DNA of 14,032 nt from Saprospiraceae bacterium (GTDB taxonomy: Bacteria > Bacteroidota > Bacteroidia > Chitinophagales > Saprospiraceae): NCBI GenBank assembly GCA_020436865.1, contig JAGQXA010000945.1:1-14032 (forward strand), given 5' to 3'. Of this stretch, positions 12,101-14,032 are shown piece after piece. The notes beneath the pieces are model-generated. The model made no database searches, was not told where the DNA came from, and saw only the letters and a program-made list of their open reading frames with translations. The position numbers were made by a program, and so were the translations under genes. The first letter of the stretch is position 1. Each line of letters begins with the position of its first letter.

Positions 12101-14032
12101 CTGACGATACGTTCACGTTCACCATCGTAATGAACGAAACGGGCGGCGATGGCGTGAGCTACGCACTCACCGGCGACGTAACCCAGTCAGGCCTGCTCTA
12201 TGGTGCGGAATACGGCCCCTATGGCCCCTTCCTGATCACCGACGGCGATCTGACCATCACGATCACCGACGAGGGCGATGGCGCTTGCCAATTGGTCGAC
12301 CAAACGATCACCGCTCCGGCCGCCTGCTCGCCTCCCTGCGATCTGGTGCCGGTCATCCTGACATCCTGCAACAACCAGGGTACCTCCAATCCGGCCGACG
12401 ATACCTATTCGTTTACGATCTTCCTGCCGGTAGGATCGGGCTCCGTCACGAGCAATGGCTTCAACATCAGTGGAGCTGAAACGCAGAACGCTCTGGCCTA
12501 TGGCGTGACCCATGGCCCATTCGGCAATTTCCTGATCACAGGCGGCGACGTGTCGATCACCCTCACCGATGTCGACGACCCGACCTGCTCGGTCATGAAA
12601 ATGATCACGGCCCCGGCAGACTGTTCGGTGCCCTGTAGCCTGAACCCCATGATCATGGCGATCTGCGACGATAACGGCACCCTGGATCCCAACGACGATA
12701 CCTATACTTATACCATTACCGTACTGAGCGGCATGAGCACCGGTACCAGCTATTCGATCACGGGCGACGATGCGCAAAGCAACCTGCCCTATGACGTGAC
12801 GAACGGCCCCTTCGGTCCCTTCCCGATCAATGGCGGCGATATCGATATTACGATCACCGACGACGACGATCCGTTCTGCAATACGGCTGAAACGGTGACC
12901 GCCCCGGGCGCATGCTCTCCGCTGCCGGCCTCGATCGGCAATTACGTCTGGGAAGACGTCAACGCCAACGGTATCCAAGACGACGGCCCGACCGGCATCG
13001 GTGGGGTAAAAGTAACCCTGACGGGTACCGACCAATACGGTAACCCGGTCATGGATATGCAGTTCACAGCGCCCGACGGCTCGTACCTGTTCGATAACCT
13101 CATCCCGGGCGACTACAAACTGACCTTCGAAACGCCTGCCGGCTATACCACCACCGACGTGAACCAGGGCGGCAACGACGCCGCCGACTCCGACGCCAAC
13201 CCGGCGATGGGCGGTATGACGGTCGTGGAAACGCTGACTTCAGGCGAAAACAATACGGACTACGACGCGGGCTACTACCTGCCCGCCGAACTGGGCAACT
13301 ACACCTGGATCGACGACGACGTCGACGGCCAGCAAGATGGCGGCGAACAACCGCTGGGCGGCGTGACGGTCGTACTGAGCGGGACCACCGGTTCCGGCGA
13401 ACCGGTCAACCAAACGGCCATCACCGACGCCAACGGCCTGTATCTGTTCGACAATCTACAACCGGGTACCTACAAAGTGACCTTCCAGTCGCCTGTAGGG
13501 ATCTACAACTCCACCCAGGTCGATCAGGGCCCCGACGCGAGCGACTCGGACGCCGACCCGGCCATGGGCGGCATGACGGGCAACTACACCCTGGAATCGG
13601 GCGATAGCGACCTGACGGTCGACGCCGGCTACTACGCCGACGCTTCCATCGGCAACTTCGTGTGGGAAGACCTCGACGGCGACGGCATCCAGGACCCGGG
13701 CGAACCGGGCCTCCAGGGGGTAGAAGTAACCCTGACGGGCACCGACAACTTCGGCAATCCAGTGAGCCAAACAAAGTTTACCGATATCGACGGCTCCTAT
13801 ATTTTCGATGAACTGGTGCCGGGCGACTATAAACTGACCTTCGGCGCTTATGGCGGATTTACCCTTACGGTAAATGGCCAGGGCCCCGACGCCAGTGACA
13901 GCAATGCCGATCCGTCGATGGGCGGCATGACGGTGGTGGAAACGCTCACTTCGGGCGAGAACAACACCGACTACGACGCAGGCTACTACCAGCCGGCCGA
14001 ACTGGGCAACTACACCTGGATCGACGCGAACG
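9091..14032 (+). CDS. Giant secreted repeat protein with SdrD_B-like domains (partial, runs off the window)
   Basis: At least 1647 codons are open to the last base. Residues 1-31 are a signal peptide (basic MSRFASLR, hydrophobic LAVLLAGLGLG, cleavage near ATA/Q). Residues 33-497 look like a beta-propeller-type sensor or binding region, with blade-like stretches such as GNVYGVAFNTNDGSVYLTT, GAVYRIDPVTG and GRIYRLDASGNIL. Residues 498-1278 are eight repeats of 96-99 residues, each with four conserved cysteines. From residue 1280 on come SdrD_B-like units with Asp-rich loops (DVNANGIQDDG, DLDGDGIQDPGEP) expected to bind calcium. The protein is acidic and surely extracellular or surface-attached, probably adhesive or structural. 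A C-terminal type IX sorting domain would be expected in this phylum but lies outside the window. The frame is also open to an ATG at 8968, adding 41 residues; I prefer 9091 because it begins a normal signal peptide. Antisense ORFs here are shadows. Confidence 0.93.
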   Translation, partial: MSRFASLRTSNIILKLAVLLAGLGLGTAATAQLPGDLPWSGSSCGGQQVIVQNGIGALTCGVTTGVPAADRYTFAMFNLDAVIPGSGRVNQTAQAEVYHHSSWHIDQIGNVYGVAFNTNDGSVYLTTSSNYGAGFFGQTAVLRYGSIAGGTSDGNNDSGAAGAVYRIDPVTGQATVFANLPQQSFTFTHQDCEVSSETKTRTNSGVGLGNIAYDPDHDQFFVSNIEDGRIYRLDASGNILDSYDPFAIDNGAAGVPNTAAGLEELVAGLAVEPGGGRLFFGGVDATTGSNSAGAGSPGIYSVNLTPGGGFSGSVSNLNMPVGATWDNYVGADVLHTTIPTGSGFTYADGDIVYVISDLAFNADADLIVGIRVSCNTRWFTSYNHWGETDIVTKNIGTGLYNNSITELDVSVTGLAGPDDSYGGVATYVDGSGNDIIATSSADILAEPGPHGIAVFDDPPNAGSISPLAAISYGTVDSGDPKGVGGEIEIWTTCATQPCFLMPTINTTCNNQGTTDPSDDTYTYTISIQSEPTSGTAYTISGDDAQAALAYDVVHGPFGPFLITGGDLSLTIIDDDNPICNVMETVTAPMECSDCTLSGPTILTTCDNQGTSDPNDDTFTFTISVSETGGDGLSYAISGDFSQSGLSYGVTEGPFGPFPITGGNLTITITDEGDGACQLVNQTVTAPAACSPLCNLTAFFSTTCDNQGTTDPSDDTYMYTILVPFTPASGPTYTVGGDDSQIKIDYGVINGPYGPFLITDGDLSLTITDDLDGTCNSMETVTAPMECSVCTLAGPMIVATCDDQGTSDPSDDTFTFTIEMNETGGDGVSYALSGDVTQGGLLYGATEGPFGPFPITGGDLTITITDEGDGACQLLNETVSAPATCSPACNLSPTIVATCDNQGTTNPNDDTYTYTIIVPSEPASGPAYSISGDDAQANLAYDVVHGPFGPFLITGGDLSITITDDTDGTCDLNTSVNAPLECSNCILDGPIVVTDCNHNNTSDPSDDTFTFTIVMNETGGDGVSYALTGDVTQSGLLYGAEYGPYGPFLITDGDLTITITDEGDGACQLVDQTITAPAACSPPCDLVPVILTSCNNQGTSNPADDTYSFTIFLPVGSGSVTSNGFNISGAETQNALAYGVTHGPFGNFLITGGDVSITLTDVDDPTCSVMKMITAPADCSVPCSLNPMIMAICDDNGTLDPNDDTYTYTITVLSGMSTGTSYSITGDDAQSNLPYDVTNGPFGPFPINGGDIDITITDDDDPFCNTAETVTAPGACSPLPASIGNYVWEDVNANGIQDDGPTGIGGVKVTLTGTDQYGNPVMDMQFTAPDGSYLFDNLIPGDYKLTFETPAGYTTTDVNQGGNDAADSDANPAMGGMTVVETLTSGENNTDYDAGYYLPAELGNYTWIDDDVDGQQDGGEQPLGGVTVVLSGTTGSGEPVNQTAITDANGLYLFDNLQPGTYKVTFQSPVGIYNSTQVDQGPDASDSDADPAMGGMTGNYTLESGDSDLTVDAGYYADASIGNFVWEDLDGDGIQDPGEPGLQGVEVTLTGTDNFGNPVSQTKFTDIDGSYIFDELVPGDYKLTFGAYGGFTLTVNGQGPDASDSNADPSMGGMTVVETLTSGENNTDYDAGYYQPAELGNYTWIDAN
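10582..12924 (+). repeat. Eight coding repeats of about 97 residues in an alternating A/B arrangement
   Basis: Units start at 10582, 10870, 11167, 11455, 11752, 12040, 12337 and 12634. Their lengths are 96, 99, 96, 99, 96, 99, 99 and 97 residues. The shared core is C-x8-9-[TSID]-C-[DN]-x2-[GN]-T-x-[DN]-P-x-DDT-[YF], then a GP[FY]GxF-[LP]-I motif, [GD]GD or GGN, a D/E-rich turn, C, and [TN]APxxC. Subtype A has DDTY and usually a GDDAQ or GDDSQ motif. Subtype B has DDTFTFTI and ETGGDG. The order is A B A B A B and then two A-like units. The AB pair repeats exactly every 585 bp. I do not recognise the domain family; an Ig-like beta-sandwich is likely. Confidence 0.92.
12928..14032 (+). repeat. 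SdrD_B-like coding repeats, 119 residues, array continues past the window
   Basis: Units start at 12928, 13285, 13642 and 13996 (the last is cut off), with lengths of 119, 119 and 118 residues. Each has [AS]xxGN[YF]xW-[EI]-D followed by an Asp-rich calcium-type loop, a GGVxVxLxGT strand, DGSYLFDNLxPGDYKLTF-like strands and DADPAMGGMT before DAGYY. Units 1 and 3 (ASIGN..VWED) are more alike than either is to unit 2 (AELGNYTWID), and the start of unit 4 matches unit 2. The order again alternates. These resemble the SdrD B-type repeats of Gram-positive adhesins. Confidence 0.92.

Noticed and set aside
9145..13770. Several minus-strand ORFs of 100-365 residues opposite the giant gene
   Set aside because: They mirror the repeat structure of the plus-strand gene and arise from its GC-rich repetitive codons. 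The plus frame has a signal peptide and clear domains.

Overview
The window looks like a GC-rich member of the Bacteroidota, probably a Lewinella/Saprospiria-type marine bacterium. This is inferred from several traits: a TonB-dependent receptor with an N-terminal carboxypeptidase-regulatory-like domain; promoters matching the Bacteroidota consensus (TAnnTTTG about 20 nt after TTG); start codons preceded by A-rich stretches rather than Shine-Dalgarno motifs; a heptameric intergenic repeat; and a giant secreted protein with SdrD_B-like repeats. The lineage is inference, since no rRNA or marker-gene comparison was possible.

Left part (1-5048). A hypothetical protein of 541 residues (75-1700) is followed after 10 bp by a NadR-like P-loop nucleoside kinase (1711-2238). 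A perfect 28-bp palindrome covers the kinase stop codon. Next come a consensus promoter and a complete TPP riboswitch (2424-2510), which lead into a TonB-dependent outer-membrane receptor (2604-5048). The receptor is therefore most likely a thiamine or thiamine-precursor importer. The neighbouring kinase may belong to the same salvage theme.

Middle part (5049-7974). A 13-bp tandem duplication and 18 units of the heptamer RACTGCC fill the space before trpS (5271-6299). Tryptophan 2,3-dioxygenase (6326-7333) follows trpS after 26 bp, so the enzyme that charges tRNA with tryptophan sits beside the enzyme that destroys tryptophan. A small outer-membrane beta-barrel protein (7342-7974) is convergent with the dioxygenase.

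Right part (7975-14032). An AT-richer 1.1-kb gap carries a consensus promoter (8262-8269), several hairpins and a strong intrinsic terminator (8811-8840). These could bound an unannotated RNA of about 0.56 kb. The window then ends inside a giant secreted protein (start 9091 or 8968) that is still open at base 14032. It has a signal peptide and a propeller-like N-terminal region. Eight roughly 97-residue four-cysteine repeats follow, alternating between two subtypes with an exact 585-bp period, and then SdrD_B-like calcium-binding-type repeats that also alternate. A 15-bp near-perfect inverted repeat surrounds the 9091 start codon.

I found no defence system, CRISPR array, transposase or tRNA. 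The least-explained signals are the promoter-to-terminator interval, the start-codon hairpin and the higher-order repeat structure of the giant protein.
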